Shown: in pieces, positions 46,311 to 58,297 of the stretch
Layout of the letters: the number at the start of each line of letters is the position of its first letter
How positions within the stretch are numbered: position 1 is the first letter of the stretch
DNA from: Celoporthe dispersa
Taxonomy: Eukaryota; Ascomycota; Sordariomycetes; Diaporthales; Cryphonectriaceae
Length of the DNA: 64,000 nt
NCBI GenBank assembly: GCA_016584495.1
Contig: WAID01000019.1
Location: forward strand, 41,160 to 105,159
Reading direction: 5' to 3'
Position numbers and translations under genes: made by a program
The notes under the pieces: model-generated
Databases searched by the model: none
Told to the model about the DNA's origin: nothing
What the model saw: the letters and a program-made list of their open reading frames with translations, nothing else

Positions 46311-48374
46311 ATGATCCTCACATATCGCCCACTGGGTGTCCTCTCTCCTCCTACTTCTCTTCGACGGGCTGTGGTTCGGCGTCTCTTGTGAGTCCGACTA
46401 TGTCCATCCTACAGTGCAATTTTCTGGATATGGAGAGCAAGAATGCCATGCATTGCTAACAACCCTTTAAAAAAATTGGAACAGATGTACAAGTTCTAGA
46501 ATGACCGGCTCCTCGAAACATCCTCCTAACTGGAGGCTCTGGCACCCGAACCAGGGAATCGTCTTCCAGCAGCCTCTGTATCCTGCTCTTGATGCCGCGA
46601 GATTCTTCACGGAGGCCTCAGTAACAAGGGAGGCAGATGCGAAGGCGATCGGGGCTGCGAGCGCGCCTGTCCGAGTGCACGAATCGAAGGTCACCGTGGA
46701 AACAACCGTCATAGCGCGCAGGCAGGACATGGACACTTTGGTCCTCAAGGAGGACACGATCTTCCGCGAGGATAAAGAGAAAGTCATCATATCAGAGCAG
46801 CCGGTGCGCAATGATAAAGCGCTGCAAGTCCAGGCCCGAACCGGAGCAATACTGAACGAGGTGGGAAACAACGTGCCATCTACAAAACCTACAGAGGCAC
46901 AACCTACAGCCGGAGAGGGACCGCCAGAGAGCAAGCCTACCCCATTTACGCCTCTGGATTACAAAATATCTGATGAGGTCTTCCAAGCTGCCAGGCAGGC
47001 AGCCGAGGGGACTAACGAGTCCTTCTGGTCGTACTCCCTTTACCGGGGCCCTAATCAGGAGGACGGCGTCAAGGGTAAAGTGCGCGTCCATTATTGCAAG
47101 AACGCCCATGTCGCCGAACGGGAGTTAAAGCGACTTGTGGGCGAGAAATTCATTGGCTTGGATCTGGAATGGGTCGCTCAGGCGAACAGGTTCTCGGGCG
47201 CTCGGAAGAACGTCTCACTGGTACAGCTTGCAAGCCAGAGTCGGGTTGTGCTCCTACATCTGGCTGCGTACCCTGCAAAGGATGAGCTTGCCACACCGAC
47301 ACTACGGAAGATCATCGAGGATCCCAACGTCACCAAACTTGGTGTCTGGATCAAGGGCGACTGCACGAGACTGCAGAAGTACCTCGGCATCAACGCTCGC
47401 AGCATATTCGAGCTGAGCCACTTGTTTAAGCAGGTCAAGTATTCTGCCAGCAAGCCCAAGCTAGTCGACAAGAAGCTGGTCTCCCTCGCCACCCAGTGCC
47501 AGGAGGTCTTTGGCCTGCCCATGCGGAAGGACCCAAATGTCAGAACGAGCGACTGGTCCCAGCCCCTGGACATGGAGCAGATCGGATACTCGGCGTCTGA
47601 TGCGTATGCGGCCATTCACTTGTTCGCTATGCTAGACCATCAGCGCGAAAAACTAGACCCAGCTCCTGCTCTTCCATTCCACTTAGAAGTAGGCCGACCG
47701 ATTCCTCTCCCGCCTGGTGTGGAAATTCCAAGCTCGGCGGAGTCCGATCTCGACGAAGGAATTACGGATGACGCACTTCTTGAAGCGGAGCTTAGGAGCA
47801 GGAGCGCGCTGCGCTGCGCTCGGAGATCTTCCAGGCAATCAAGGACATCCAAGGGACTGTTCATTGTCTTAACGAGGTTAAAAATGACCTCAGAGACTCG
47901 GTCCCAAGCAACTCCAACACGAAGAAGTCGGGTGTGAAGAGCAGGTCCACAACAGCAACGAAAGCTACGCCAGCCCCCGAGCCACCGAAAGACCCCAAAG
48001 TCGAGGCCGCAGAGTCTTGTGTTGCAAATCATAAGGAGGCACGAGGCGGAAAGATTAAAGCCACCCCTGCCGCCCTGAAGGCTTATTTCATCTGGCACGC
48101 CAACAAGGACCTAGATTGCGAGGACGTCGCGCGCATGCTTAGGGATCCTCCTCTACAGACTTCTACTGTAGCTGGCTACATCCTCTCAAGTGTGAAGTCC
48201 GAGAAGCTGCCATACGACGGCGATCGAATGAAGGCTGAAGTGGCTGGCTGTATCCCCGACGATGTGATGAAGAGGAGATTTTTCGGCATATGGAAAGCTA
48301 TCAATTACAGCGTCGCGTCGCCGAAGGAGCGAAGTATAGCACAGAGTGACGACGAACAAGCACAAGACATTTAG
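46311..48374 (+). CDS. DEDDy 3'-5' exonuclease (WRN-exo/RNase D type), likely mitochondrial
   Basis: Metal-dependent 3'-5' exonuclease of the DnaQ superfamily. Exon 1 (46311-46387) encodes an arginine-rich leader (PTSLRRAVVRRLLCTSSR across the junction) resembling a mitochondrial targeting peptide. A 97-bp intron (branch TGCTAAC) leads to exon 2, 46485-48374. The Exo I motif is FIGLDLEWVAQ (about residue 250), Exo II GVWIKGDCTRLQKYLG, and Exo III GYSASDAYAAIHLF with the DEDDy tyrosine. The C-terminal part has a helical domain (ALKAYFIWHANKDLDCEDVA) reminiscent of RecQ/WRN-associated helix-turn-helix domains. One base is missing in a GCGCTGCGCTGCGCTC tract near 47815; with it the gene is 656 codons. 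An in-frame ATG at 46501 could give a product lacking the leader. Confidence 0.88.
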
Positions 48375-48571
48375 CGAGATAGAAAGACTCGAACTAGGCG
48401 AGCACTTGCATAGACGGGCGTTGATGTTTCACGATACCATGAATAGGTAGTGTTTATTCTACCACACTCGTTTTCCTCCCAAATGATGAGTTCAGATATT
48501 ATCTCTATTAGGGTATAATTTCTGCACATAGCATCCAGACACACCATCTTTTCTTTCCCTTTATTTCTGCC

Positions 48572-50158
48572 TCATGTTGCAATAATGTCCCTTCCTCTGT
48601 TAATCTGCACTCGTTTATCCTCGCCGCCACTCACAATGCCCCACGTCTGATCCCACACGACACTAAAGACCTTGCAGCCCTCTCCCGCCAGCGGCCGTTT
48701 CCTGCCGCCCTTGGTCTCCCGCTCAACCACGTACACGGCCTCGCTGACGCCGCCGCCGGCAGCGCCATCCTCGTTCTTCGTCGCAGGCCTGACACTCCTC
48801 AAATCCCAGATGCGACATGTCCCGTCGTGGGAGCCCGAGACGAGAGAGTGCTCGTTGTCTGGACACCTGGCCAGCGACACGACCTTGTTCACATGGCCCC
48901 GCAATGTCATTACCGACGTCCTAGCCTGGGATTCCCTCGGATCCACGAGCACCACGTTCCTCGACGATGTACCGGCGGCCAACAAGGGCTCCCGCTCGGG
49001 CCTGGGACGGCGCACAGCGACAGCAGCGCGCTGGACGCTGGTATCGTGTTCACCTTAGCCATAGTCGTCAGGTCAATAGTGTGCAGGTCGTGATCCTGGC
49101 CCGCGCTGTACGCGATGGTCCGGTCCCGCGGGTCGAACACAGCCGCCGTGGCGGGGGCCTTGTGGAACGGAGCAAGGTGCAGCGCGCCCTCTGCGGCGCG
49201 GACACGCTGCTCGCCAGCTTCCGCCGCTTGCTCGCGTGTGTGCTTCCCGGCAGCAACTCGACAGGCGCCTGAGGCGCAGAGGCCTTGGAGGTTGACCAAA
49301 GGCCGATGGAGCCGTCTGCGGAAGCCGTCAGGATGCGCCGCGAGGCGCCGTCGACCTCGAGGAGTCAATGGTCGACCTGTGCCCGTAGAGCTCAAGGGTG
49401 GGCTTGAGCTCGCCGGAAGACTGGTCGCCGGCCTCGGTGTACTTCCACACCCTCACAGTGCGGTCGAGGCCTGCGGAGGCGATCTGGCTGTTGGAGAGGA
49501 ACCGGGCGGCCTTGACGCTCGCACTGTGTCCGCCGTGGCTGCCCGCCGGTGAGGTGGCGATGACGTCTCCAGAGCCATTCCATATTCTCAACAGGCCGTC
49601 GTAAGAGGCGGACAGAATCCTATCGTGGCCGGCCGTGAAGCTGTCGCCGGACCAGGCACCTGCGGGCGATGTGCTGGACAAAACGTCGACGGCGCTGACC
49701 CAGTCGTCGTGCTCGAAGGAAGCCTCGTACTGGGGCGGTATCAAGCTGCGGACGTACTGGAGGGTGATGTTGGTCTCGAAGGACAGGCCATTCTTCTCGA
49801 GGTAGTCTTCGAGGGTGGTGGTCAGGAAGGTTCCGTTGATGAGGAAATCGAAGGGGACGGGCCGGGGCGTGTTGAGCATGGACTCGGAGTTGAGGACGCG
49901 GGAGAGGCCGAGGCGTCTTATGTCTGGTCGTATAATGTCAGTCAGTAAGCAAGCTGCCGCATAGGCGAGCCACAATTATCGTCGCGGCCAGAGTGGGAGG
50001 CGCATCGTGACAGGGCGGAGGGGAAGCATACCAGCTGGGACGAGCAGTTGTCTCCTGCTCTCGGGCAAATCGAAGCCATCTTCGGTCGTGGTGAATGTGA
50101 CCTTGATCTGGGCCATTTCTGGCTCGAAGCCCGTCGCGCCCACCATATTTGACTCCAT
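48572..50158 (-). CDS. YTM1: Ribosome biogenesis protein YTM1 (WDR12)
   Basis: WD40 protein of the PeBoW complex (with NOP7 and ERB1) for 60S subunit maturation; its NLE domain is targeted by the Rea1 ATPase. Exon 1 (50158-50032) gives the NLE domain (QIKVTFTTTEDGFDLPE) and a 108-bp intron leads to exon 2 (49923-48572). The NLE continues through RRLGLSRVLNSES and PVPFDFLINGTFL. WD repeats follow: ILSASYDGLLRIW, KAARFLSNSQIASAG, ILTASADGSIGLWS, SLVSGSHDGTCRIWDLRS, and WGIVSGGEDKRVQI near the end. Single-base losses near 49360, 49195 and 48985 shift the frame. With all three restored the total is 494 codons. Head to head with POL31. Confidence 0.93.
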
Positions 50159-50502
50159 TCTGTCCAAATGTGGTGGTGCTGTTGTTGCAACAAGAATCGT
50201 GGCCGTTCTGCCGTAAGAGAAGTTTACAAGCCAAATAAATCGGTACTCAAGGTACAGAAACTTTTTTTCTACTGAGCCTTCCGGGACCCCTGTCGCTGCG
50301 GGTGGGTGTGCCCGCATTGTAATCCCTGCAACCTTTAGGTCCAGAAGAGGGGTGGACAGGGGACCAAGGCCGATGCAGTAGCCCATTTAAATCTATACGC
50401 GTCCAGGATTCTCCACGACGCGTCAAGCAACTTCAAACCAAGCTTGACCTCCAGACAGATATTCACCTCCCACGATTCAATCTGGACAATCACAACCTGA
50501 AG
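50159..50502. promoter_or_regulatory. Shared divergent promoter, YTM1 / POL31
   Basis: 344 bp between the two start codons on opposite strands. A candidate bidirectional promoter linking ribosome biogenesis and replication genes. No specific box recognised. Confidence 0.5.
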
Positions 50503-52141
50503 ATGGTCAGCCTTGACGAGATAGAAGCTACGCTTCTTCAAAAACCCTCGTAAGTCCAAGATCATCGCCTTGTCTGCTTCCATTAGCTGAATTCTTTGTC
50601 CAGCGGAGATGCGCCTCAGGAGTCTCTCGAGCGACCAGAGTCCCATTATCAGCCTCTTGATACCTTCAAGCTCGACAAGGGCGCAGCTACCAGCAACAGT
50701 ATGCAGATACCTACTTCCTGCGACTGACCCAGATCAAGCCGGCAGTTGAGGAGGTGGCCGAGGCTGCATGGGAGGGCACTGTCATCGGAGGCGAGACGGC
50801 AAAGAAAGTCAGCCGAGTGCTGGACGTGAGGCAGGGCGAGCTGTGCTGGGTCGCCGGAACGGTCTATGTGGACATGCCCATGAAGCCAAACATCCTGGAC
50901 GACGTATCGAAAGATGTGGGTCACACCCTTGCTTCCGGTCCCTAGGAACCGTTACTATGTAAATCTGTGCTGACGCGACCGATAGCGCTGGATCTCTGCG
51001 CCGAACACCATAGCGAAGTACTTCTCCGATGACGGACGTGATGCCGTTATGCTCGAAGACGACTCGGGTCGGCTCCGGCTGACTGGTGATTTTCTCAAGT
51101 CTCACATGCTGGTGACGGGCTGCATCGTGGCTGTCATGGGAACCGAGAACGAAGGTGGAGATTTCGAGGTCATCGATATGAAGTTTGCGGACTTGCCTCC
51201 TCAGCCGGACCGATGGGCTGTTACAAAACCGGCTGGCACCAATGGCTCGGCCAAGGGCAAGACAGCCGTGAAGGGAGGTGATGTCGACATGACAGATGCT
51301 CCCTCACCAGGGACGGGCGGCAAGATTGCCATTGTCTCCGGCCTCAACTTCTCTGGCGACGACACATCATACGCTATGGAACTAAACCTGCTTTTGGAGT
51401 ATCTGCTGGGAGGCTCTGGATCCCACCGCCCAGGCAGAACTCTCACAGATCAGTAGGCTCATCATCGCCGGCAACTCTATAGCCGCTGCCAACACGCACG
51501 CCGACGTCTCTGATGCAGACAAGGTGGCACCGTCGAAGAAGTACGGTTACGACTCAAGTGCGTACAACGCATTCCCTCGCAGATGTTTGACGACTTCCTC
51601 TCCGAGCTCCTCCTAGCCTACCCGTCACTCTCCTGCCAGGCGAACACGATCCGGCCAACGCGAGTTTCCCAGCAACCCATACATATGGCCGTGTTTCCCA
51701 AGTCACGAGCCTTTTCTGCGGAGCCCAATTCCGGTGAAAGCGGCTGGCTCGACGCCGTGACAAACCCGTGGGAAGGGAAGTGGATGGCTGGCGGCTGCTC
51801 GGGACCGGAGGGCAGAACGTGGATGACGTCTTCAAGTATGTGGACAGCGAGGATAGACTGGGCATGATGGAAGCAATGTGCCGGTGGCAGTGCAGCGCGC
51901 CGACTGCACCAGACACATTGTGGAGTTATCCTTTCCAGGACAACGACCCTTTGTCATGAAAGAATGCCCTCACGTCTACTTCGTTGGATGTCAGCCCGAG
52001 TTTGGTTCCAGGGTCATATCAGGCCCTGATGGTCAGATGGTTCGACTGATTGCGGTGCCATCCTTCTCGGCGTCGAAGGAGGTCATTCTCCTCGACTCAG
52101 AGTCACTGGACGTAACGCGAGTGAAGATTTCGGCGTCATGA
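50503..52141 (+). CDS. POL31: DNA polymerase delta small (B) subunit
   Basis: Regulatory subunit of DNA polymerase delta (human POLD2, fission yeast Cdc1), also shared with Pol zeta. Exons 50503-50549, 50604-50915 and 50986-52141; introns 54 and 70 bp. The sequence carries QQYADTYFLRLTQIKPAVEE, the OB-fold region RQGELCWVAGTVYVDMPMKP, GRLRLTGDFLKSHMLVTGC, the phosphoesterase-fold segment GKIAIVSGLNFSGDD, SQISRLIIAGNSI, LLPGEHDPANASF, and APTAPDTLWSYPFQDNDPF. The end is PSFSASKEVILLDSESLD. About seven frame changes occur (near 50680, 51410, 51580, 51615, 51668, 51778, 51948); five need one extra base, the others one fewer or two more. This essential gene would be non-functional as written, so sequence error is more likely than decay. 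Confidence 0.92.
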
Positions 52142-52811
52142 AGAGGTCTTGGCTGCCAGGGATATCTCCAGAGCATATCGTATTGATGGGACAAGAAAGG
52201 AACGGTACTAGATTTCGGTAGCTGTCTCAAGGGCTATGATACCACGGGACGGAAGGATAATTACAGACAGGCTTGCAGGTACGACAGCCTCTACATATCC
52301 TGCCTGCACTGCGCTCCAAGGCCATCAATCACTCCATACAGGACAGAATTGTGATAATAAAATATTTGAGCAGGACCAACCTTTTCAAGTACCACCCAAC
52401 ACACTTGTTGTCTGATATGAAGGTGTTCCTCTCCGTCTAGCATCTGGTGCATTATTATTACCTCTGACCTGAGAGCTCGGAAATCTCTTGCTCGACGTCT
52501 CAATCGACAAGCAGATTTTACAGGTGTCAAAGCCTCGATAAGCCGAAGACAATGTCTACCAGCGCGTGGAAGATTTCAGAAAGTTTTCCGTAAGAGTGAA
52601 AGTATCGATCGATTGGCTGGTGAGCCGGGGGTTCTCGAATGTCACCTAGTGTGCCTTCTATCGCAGGGCTGAAGAAGTCGAGTCCAAATATCCTACACGC
52701 ACCCCGAAAAATAAACCCCACCAACAGGTATAAGACCACCTTGGTTCCAATCGTCCATTATTATGAAGCCACCTCCCACTCTCCGACCGTCTCCCTCGTC
52801 ATCGAATCACC
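52142..52811. other. Intergenic region between convergent genes
   Basis: Convergent 3' flanks of POL31 and the 2EXR-type gene. No gene seen. Confidence 0.4.
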
Positions 52812-55800
52812 TCATTTGCCATAGTCCTTATCACCCTCGTCATCGGCGCCGCACATTCCAGCCAAGGATGATGTCTTGCGAGGTTTAACACCAGCGTCAA
52901 ACTCCTCGAACCAACCGCGACGCACAACCCACGCTGCTCCCTTGTTGACCGCATGCTCCAGACGCCAGGGCAGCCTGTCCAGCTTCCGGTTGGCCTCGGC
53001 CTCGACCTTCTCTCTCAGCTCCTGCTCGGCGCGGCGGCGACGGTGCTCGGGGCTTAGCAGCCTCTGCGTGGCCTCGTCCTGGCGGCACATCTGGTTGAAG
53101 ACGTCCTGATCGTCAATGTCGGGGCGCTTGTCAATAATCGTGCGAAGGCTCTTGGCGGCCTCTGCGTTCGTCTGTGGGAGGAAGACGTTGATGTGGACAT
53201 ACTTGGTATTCAGGCCCTTCAGCACGCTCAGGGCGCTGTATCTCGAGGCGAAAGACTCGCTGGTAGACACCTCGTCTTCAATCTCGCGGGGCGAGACCTC
53301 GATCGTGAGCTTGTGCAGGCGGACGCCAGACAGAATCAGCTCGCAGATGGCCCTGTTCATGTCAAGGGCATACTGCCCGCCCATTCGGTTGCCCTCGAGA
53401 ACCAGCTGCAGATGCTGAAAGTCGGTGAAGTGCTTGTCCAGGTTCAAGGTCGGCTGGTAGTGCTGGTGGCCCGCAAACTTGACCCTCTTGCCATTGTCGC
53501 GAAGGACGTACCGGTACGTGTTCCAGCCGTACAAGACCTTGACTGCCTCTTGATAGATCTGACGGTTAGCCTGCAGGACCGAGGATAGATATTCAGCTGC
53601 TGCGGCTGGAGGAAAGACCTGCGACCAGCCTGTCTTGACGCTGATGGGGCCGTTCGCGACCAGAAGCTCGCGATAGATCCGCTCTCGCACCTCGATGGGC
53701 ACGATGATATATTGCTGCGACTGGTCGATGCCACCCCAGCCCTTACGCTCGGCCTGTCCACACAAGAAGTTCTTGTCAGCGATGGGAATCGAAGGATCGC
53801 CAGGACGCTCGAAGAATCGCATGGCCTTGAGGATGCGCAGGGTGACTATCTTGGTGGGCTTGGGGCAGTGGACCTTTTGAGGCGCTTGTAGCCCTTGTTC
53901 GAGGTCTTCAGAGAGGGTCTGCCGGGCGAGTGACACCGTATGTGCCGCTGTCATCTTGCGCGACCCAGTCCATCACTTCAGCAACGCTGATCTCCAGCTC
54001 CTCGCCATCCACCGAAGTACCCACGCCATGGACCTCCTCATTGTACTTCTTGGGAGCACGCCTGCGCAGGCGCTCCTGGTACATGCTGGCCGGGCCCTGG
54101 TCCTCCTCAGCTTTCTCAACTCCCTGCGGACGTTGACAATCTGCATCACATCGGCATCCTTCAGGATCTGGATCTCATCGGCGTCTTTCTGTACGGTTCC
54201 AAGGAGGGTTGAGACATCCTTGACGCCATCATGAGCCTCGTTTTCGTTCCCTCGTTCTGAAGCTCACAGGTAGTTCTGGGCAGAGCACTGGTGCCCTGTC
54301 GGACAACGTGACCGCCGTTAGTAAAACTGGTGGCACCGCTCTCAGGGCGCTGCGCTGGTTCTGATCAGCTTTCGTGTCTCCATTCGAGGCATCAGTGGGA
54401 CGGTTGTCATTCTTTCCGTTGTTGGCGTTCTTGCCATCGTTCTTGGCTGTCATCTGAGTGGTCTGACCCGCTTGCGCTTTCTGAATAAGCTCAGGTGAGC
54501 TGGGAAACTGACATCGGAGGAGGAAGAGTCGTCATCGTCGTCGTCGTCGCCCATGTTCTTCCCGTCCCTCTCATCTCTGCAGGCTCCAAAGCGGCGCTTC
54601 AGTGGCGGTCTGCCCTTGGGGTCTGCGTTCGCCCGAGACTTGTCCGACGTACCATCACGAGACACAGCTGCCGTGCCGTCGGAGGCAGCAGATGGGCGCG
54701 GAGTTGAGACATTATCCTGACCCGCAGTCGAAGCGGCGCCGCTGCTGTCCCTCGTTGAGACACTTGTCAAGACACCGCTGGCCGGTCGAGACAGGGTCGA
54801 GCCCTCACCACGGCGAGCAGCACCAAAGCCACAACCAGGTTGCGTGGATGGAGCAAGGATTTGTGCAGCACGACGACGAGCATCCATAGGGACGAAGTAA
54901 AGCTCAAAATCATCATCAGTGGCCTGGTAGTAGGGGTTGGGAGGGGCCGAGTAGGAGGAGGCGGCAGGCTGCTGACGTCGACCGCGCGCATCTCCTCGTG
55001 GAGACGAGCCATGTCTTCATGCGAAAGCCGAGACCCATGGACTCGAGGCCCAGGTGGACGTCGGTAGACCTGACCCTGCTGGGTCTCGGTCAGTGGCGCT
55101 GGTCGCTGCTGCGATGGGCCACTTGTCTCGTCGCGCTGGATTTGCGCTGGCGCAGGCTGGGCCTGACTGGGCTGGGCCCTGGTAAGCTGGGCCCGGATGG
55201 ATTGACCCTCGGACTCGCGAGTCTGAGCGGCCACAGTCTGGGCAGCCACAGCCTGAGCAGAGCTGGTATCTTGTGTGAGCGCGCGATTGTGGTGAGCAAA
55301 CACCTGGGATGGTCGAGGTCGCTGGCGGGCTCCAGTCTGGCCGGGGCGACGCCCAAACTCATGGGTCGTACGGCGGCCAGCATCTGCTGCAGGTGTACGA
55401 GACCGCGCAGCAGATCCCTGGGAAGGCTGGGACTGAGGCATTTGAGCTCGGTTAGATTGACGCTCAGGCTCACGAGTCTGGATGAACGCAGTCTGAGCCG
55501 GGCGAACATCTGCTGCGGGTCCGAGAAATCGCTCAAGATACGTCAGGGGTCGAGGCTGTAGGGAAAGGGGAAAGGGCTGATGGGCAGGCGTGGCCAGCGA
55601 CGAAAGGGAAGGCCGTGGACTATTATTCCCCATAGGGGCTGGAGCTGGCTGGGCGGCCTGCGAGCCATCATCATCATCGCTGCTCGACTCGAAGCCCCTG
55701 CTGGGCCTCGAGCGGTCGGCCTCCCACTCTGGGACGATGGGGTGAGAGTTGCCCCCGTTGGCGCGGAGACGAGCTGGAAACGTTTGGGCGCTGGTCGCCC

Positions 55801-55997
55801 TCATCCTCGTAACCGCTGTCATCCCCTTGGTCGCTGTCGGCCGAGACGTCGTCGTATTCATCGTCGACGGGGTCGTCGAGCGAGAAGGGCGCGAAACGGA
55901 CCGTAAGGTTTCGCCCCTCTCTAGCCATGGCTTGGGCAGCTCTGCTGGTGGCAGGGTCGATTGGCACGATGCGGGAAAAGGAGATGCTTGTTACCAT
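52812..55997 (-). CDS. Large protein with disordered N-terminus and F-box/2EXR-like C-terminal domain
   Basis: No named function. From ATG 55997 (MVTSISFSRIVPIDPATSR) the first roughly 550 residues are low complexity: acidic runs, Pro/Gln-rich stretches and degenerate repeats (TREPERQSNRAQ and TRESEGQSIRAQ). Basic and acidic patches follow (SLFRKRKRVRPLR, DDDDDDDSSSSD). A middle segment reads TLLGTVQKDADEIQILKDAD and MYQERLRRRAPKKYNEEVHG. The C-terminal half has the fungal pattern of F-box-associated/2EXR proteins (YIIVPIEVRERIYRELLVAN, SSVLQANRQIYQEAVKVLYG, FTDFQHLQLVL), ending DEGDKDYGK and TGA at 52812. There are about five frame changes and no certain intron, so it could also be two adjacent genes; I prefer one because the frames overlap and are read in order. 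Confidence 0.55.
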
Positions 55998-58297
55998 CGC
56001 GGCTGGTCTTGTGGCTCGACGAGGTTCTGGCCTTCTCGAAGAGCGAGTGCTGCGGGCGGAAGAAAAAGAGGAAGGGTGGTTCCTTCCAGATCTGCGGGCG
56101 GCATTTTGAAAAGATTCTGTGCCCTATGGTGTCGCCAATGAAGGTTTTGATTAATTTTGTTTTCCTTAGACAGCCCTCCGCTTAGTCGAGGTGGTGTTCT
56201 TGATCGCGGTGTGCTTAGTCGACAGGAGGAGCTCTGGAAAGATTCAACAGGTTCAGCTAGGTGTAGCGGAGATGTGAGAATAATGGGGTGGGGTTGGTGA
56301 CGAGCATGATTTACTAGGAATTAACTGACTGGCCAAGTAGTGCTATAGAGTCACTTACCAAGACTCGAGAAGTGTTCTGTCACAGCCTTGCTGCAGCACT
56401 TCTCCTGAAGACAGAAATGGGAGAAGACAAGCTGCAGGATGTTTGTGCTAGGAGGACAATGCTAAGGTCTTGCAACAGAACCCAGCTTTGGTATAGCTAG
56501 CGCAGAGCAGATTCTGTGTTGGAAAAGGTGTTTAAGTATGCTGTAGGGAAGAGTGCACTGAAATCTTAGCATTCACAGACAAGTAAGAGATCAGAGAGGT
56601 ACATGGCTCTTTAAACAGAGGAAGGCAAAAGCTTCCCTGTCTGAAGTTCAAGGTAGAAGTTGGGTCGGGTAACAAATGCCTGTGGGTGGTGTCATATCTG
56701 AGCTGTAAATTCTATCTAGAGGTATTTGGTAGAGTGAGTACTAAACTTGTCATCTTAAAGGATGAATGTTTTGTGGAAGTTGGTGAATGCCTTCCACTCC
56801 TCACATGATCAACTTCTCGAAATATTATGCAGACCACGAAACTCCCATAGAAGTGGGAGAAGAGAATATTAGAACACAGTCAATATTCAAATAAGGGATT
56901 GTTGAAAAGGGCGTCCCACTGCATTAGACTGACGCCCAGGAAAGTGAACTTACCATTGAGAGTAGACTGGCAGCTCAAGGCAGTAACTATTCTCCTCCCC
57001 CTCCTCCCCTCTTCTTTCTTTTCCTTTCTTTTTGCAAATGGCAAGTACATGGGATGTCAAGTTTATTAGACTGCTAAAGAAAAGTAGCCTAAAAGAATCA
57101 TAGCAAGTGAGCCCAAAAAAGTCTATGAGGAGTTGTTACATATTATCGATCACCCACAGGCACAAGTTGAGGAGACCATGAAGTCTACCTGTGTTCAGTC
57201 TATCATTTCATCAATCATTGTTGACAAGCCAGCATCCTCTCCCTGCCTCCCTTGATGCAGTTTTATACTTGTGGAGATTCGAAATATCAGGATAAATGAT
57301 GCATAACAATCACCGCATTGTCCTCTGCTGTACAATTCTCCTCCCACAATTCTCTTTCGTATTGAAAAGTGGCCATGGAGAACATTTGACATTTCCATAT
57401 GCTGGAATCTTGTGCTGCAAGATTGATAGACCAAATAGCACTGGTTTTCTCCAGGAGCAAGTAATTGATTGGAAGTGAGGAATGTAGTAATTGCTTGTTT
57501 ACAATGTAAGAGACACAATTCAAAGTTCTTCACAGATTACTCCAAGACAGACCTTTTTCATATAATGATTTCCCCCTTGCCTTCCCCAATACCTGTCACA
57601 AAATACTGCTGCGCATTGTCTGTGCCGCCCCCTTTCAGGTGCCCCATATTTACATCTTAATTATTAAACCAGAGAGCTGCCTGAGAGCCCAGGTGCCTTC
57701 ATGTTCACTTCCTGTGGCTCACAGCTTTTCGTCAACCACCTGGGCAGGCTTCAAGGTATAGTGCATCTCTTTATATAAAGTGACAATCTCAGAGATATTT
57801 TGTCACTAATTCTACTGTGTAGTAATTAATTAATTAGTTCCCAAGCGGAGCGGTCTCAGTGGGTACCGGAACAGCGGCCTGCTGCAGTGTATGAGCGCGC
57901 GGGATCGTCCTTTGTTTCGGGGGCCAGCGCACCGCTCAAATGCGCACCAGCCAAGTCTCATCCAAAGAAATAAAAGGCCCTGCTCTGTCTTGTCCAAATA
58001 TAAGGCCCTTGTGTGACAACCAATTTTTTTGTTTTCATCGCATATTGACAAGAGGAGGTCAGAGACCTGGGAATTTACTTTCTTTTTTTAATAGGAAAAA
58101 CACCGAGATCGCTTCGCACGGCCCTGTCTTTGTCCCAGCAACCTGCCGTTTCAGAACATCTGCAAAAATTTCAGCAGACGACTTCACCAGTCTTTTCTGG
58201 CAGGAACAGAGGAGAAGTGGGCGAAGGAGGGAAGAAGGAAAGCCTTACAACCCCTGCACAGGTACTACACGGCCTGGCTTGGGCCGCCCTCGCAGAG
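55998..58297. other. Long gene-free region (2.3 kb)
   Basis: No frame above about 110 codons and no domain. Somewhat AT-richer than the surroundings, with stops in all frames; it may hold decayed repeat sequence. The last 200 bp should include the serine dehydratase promoter. Confidence 0.4.
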
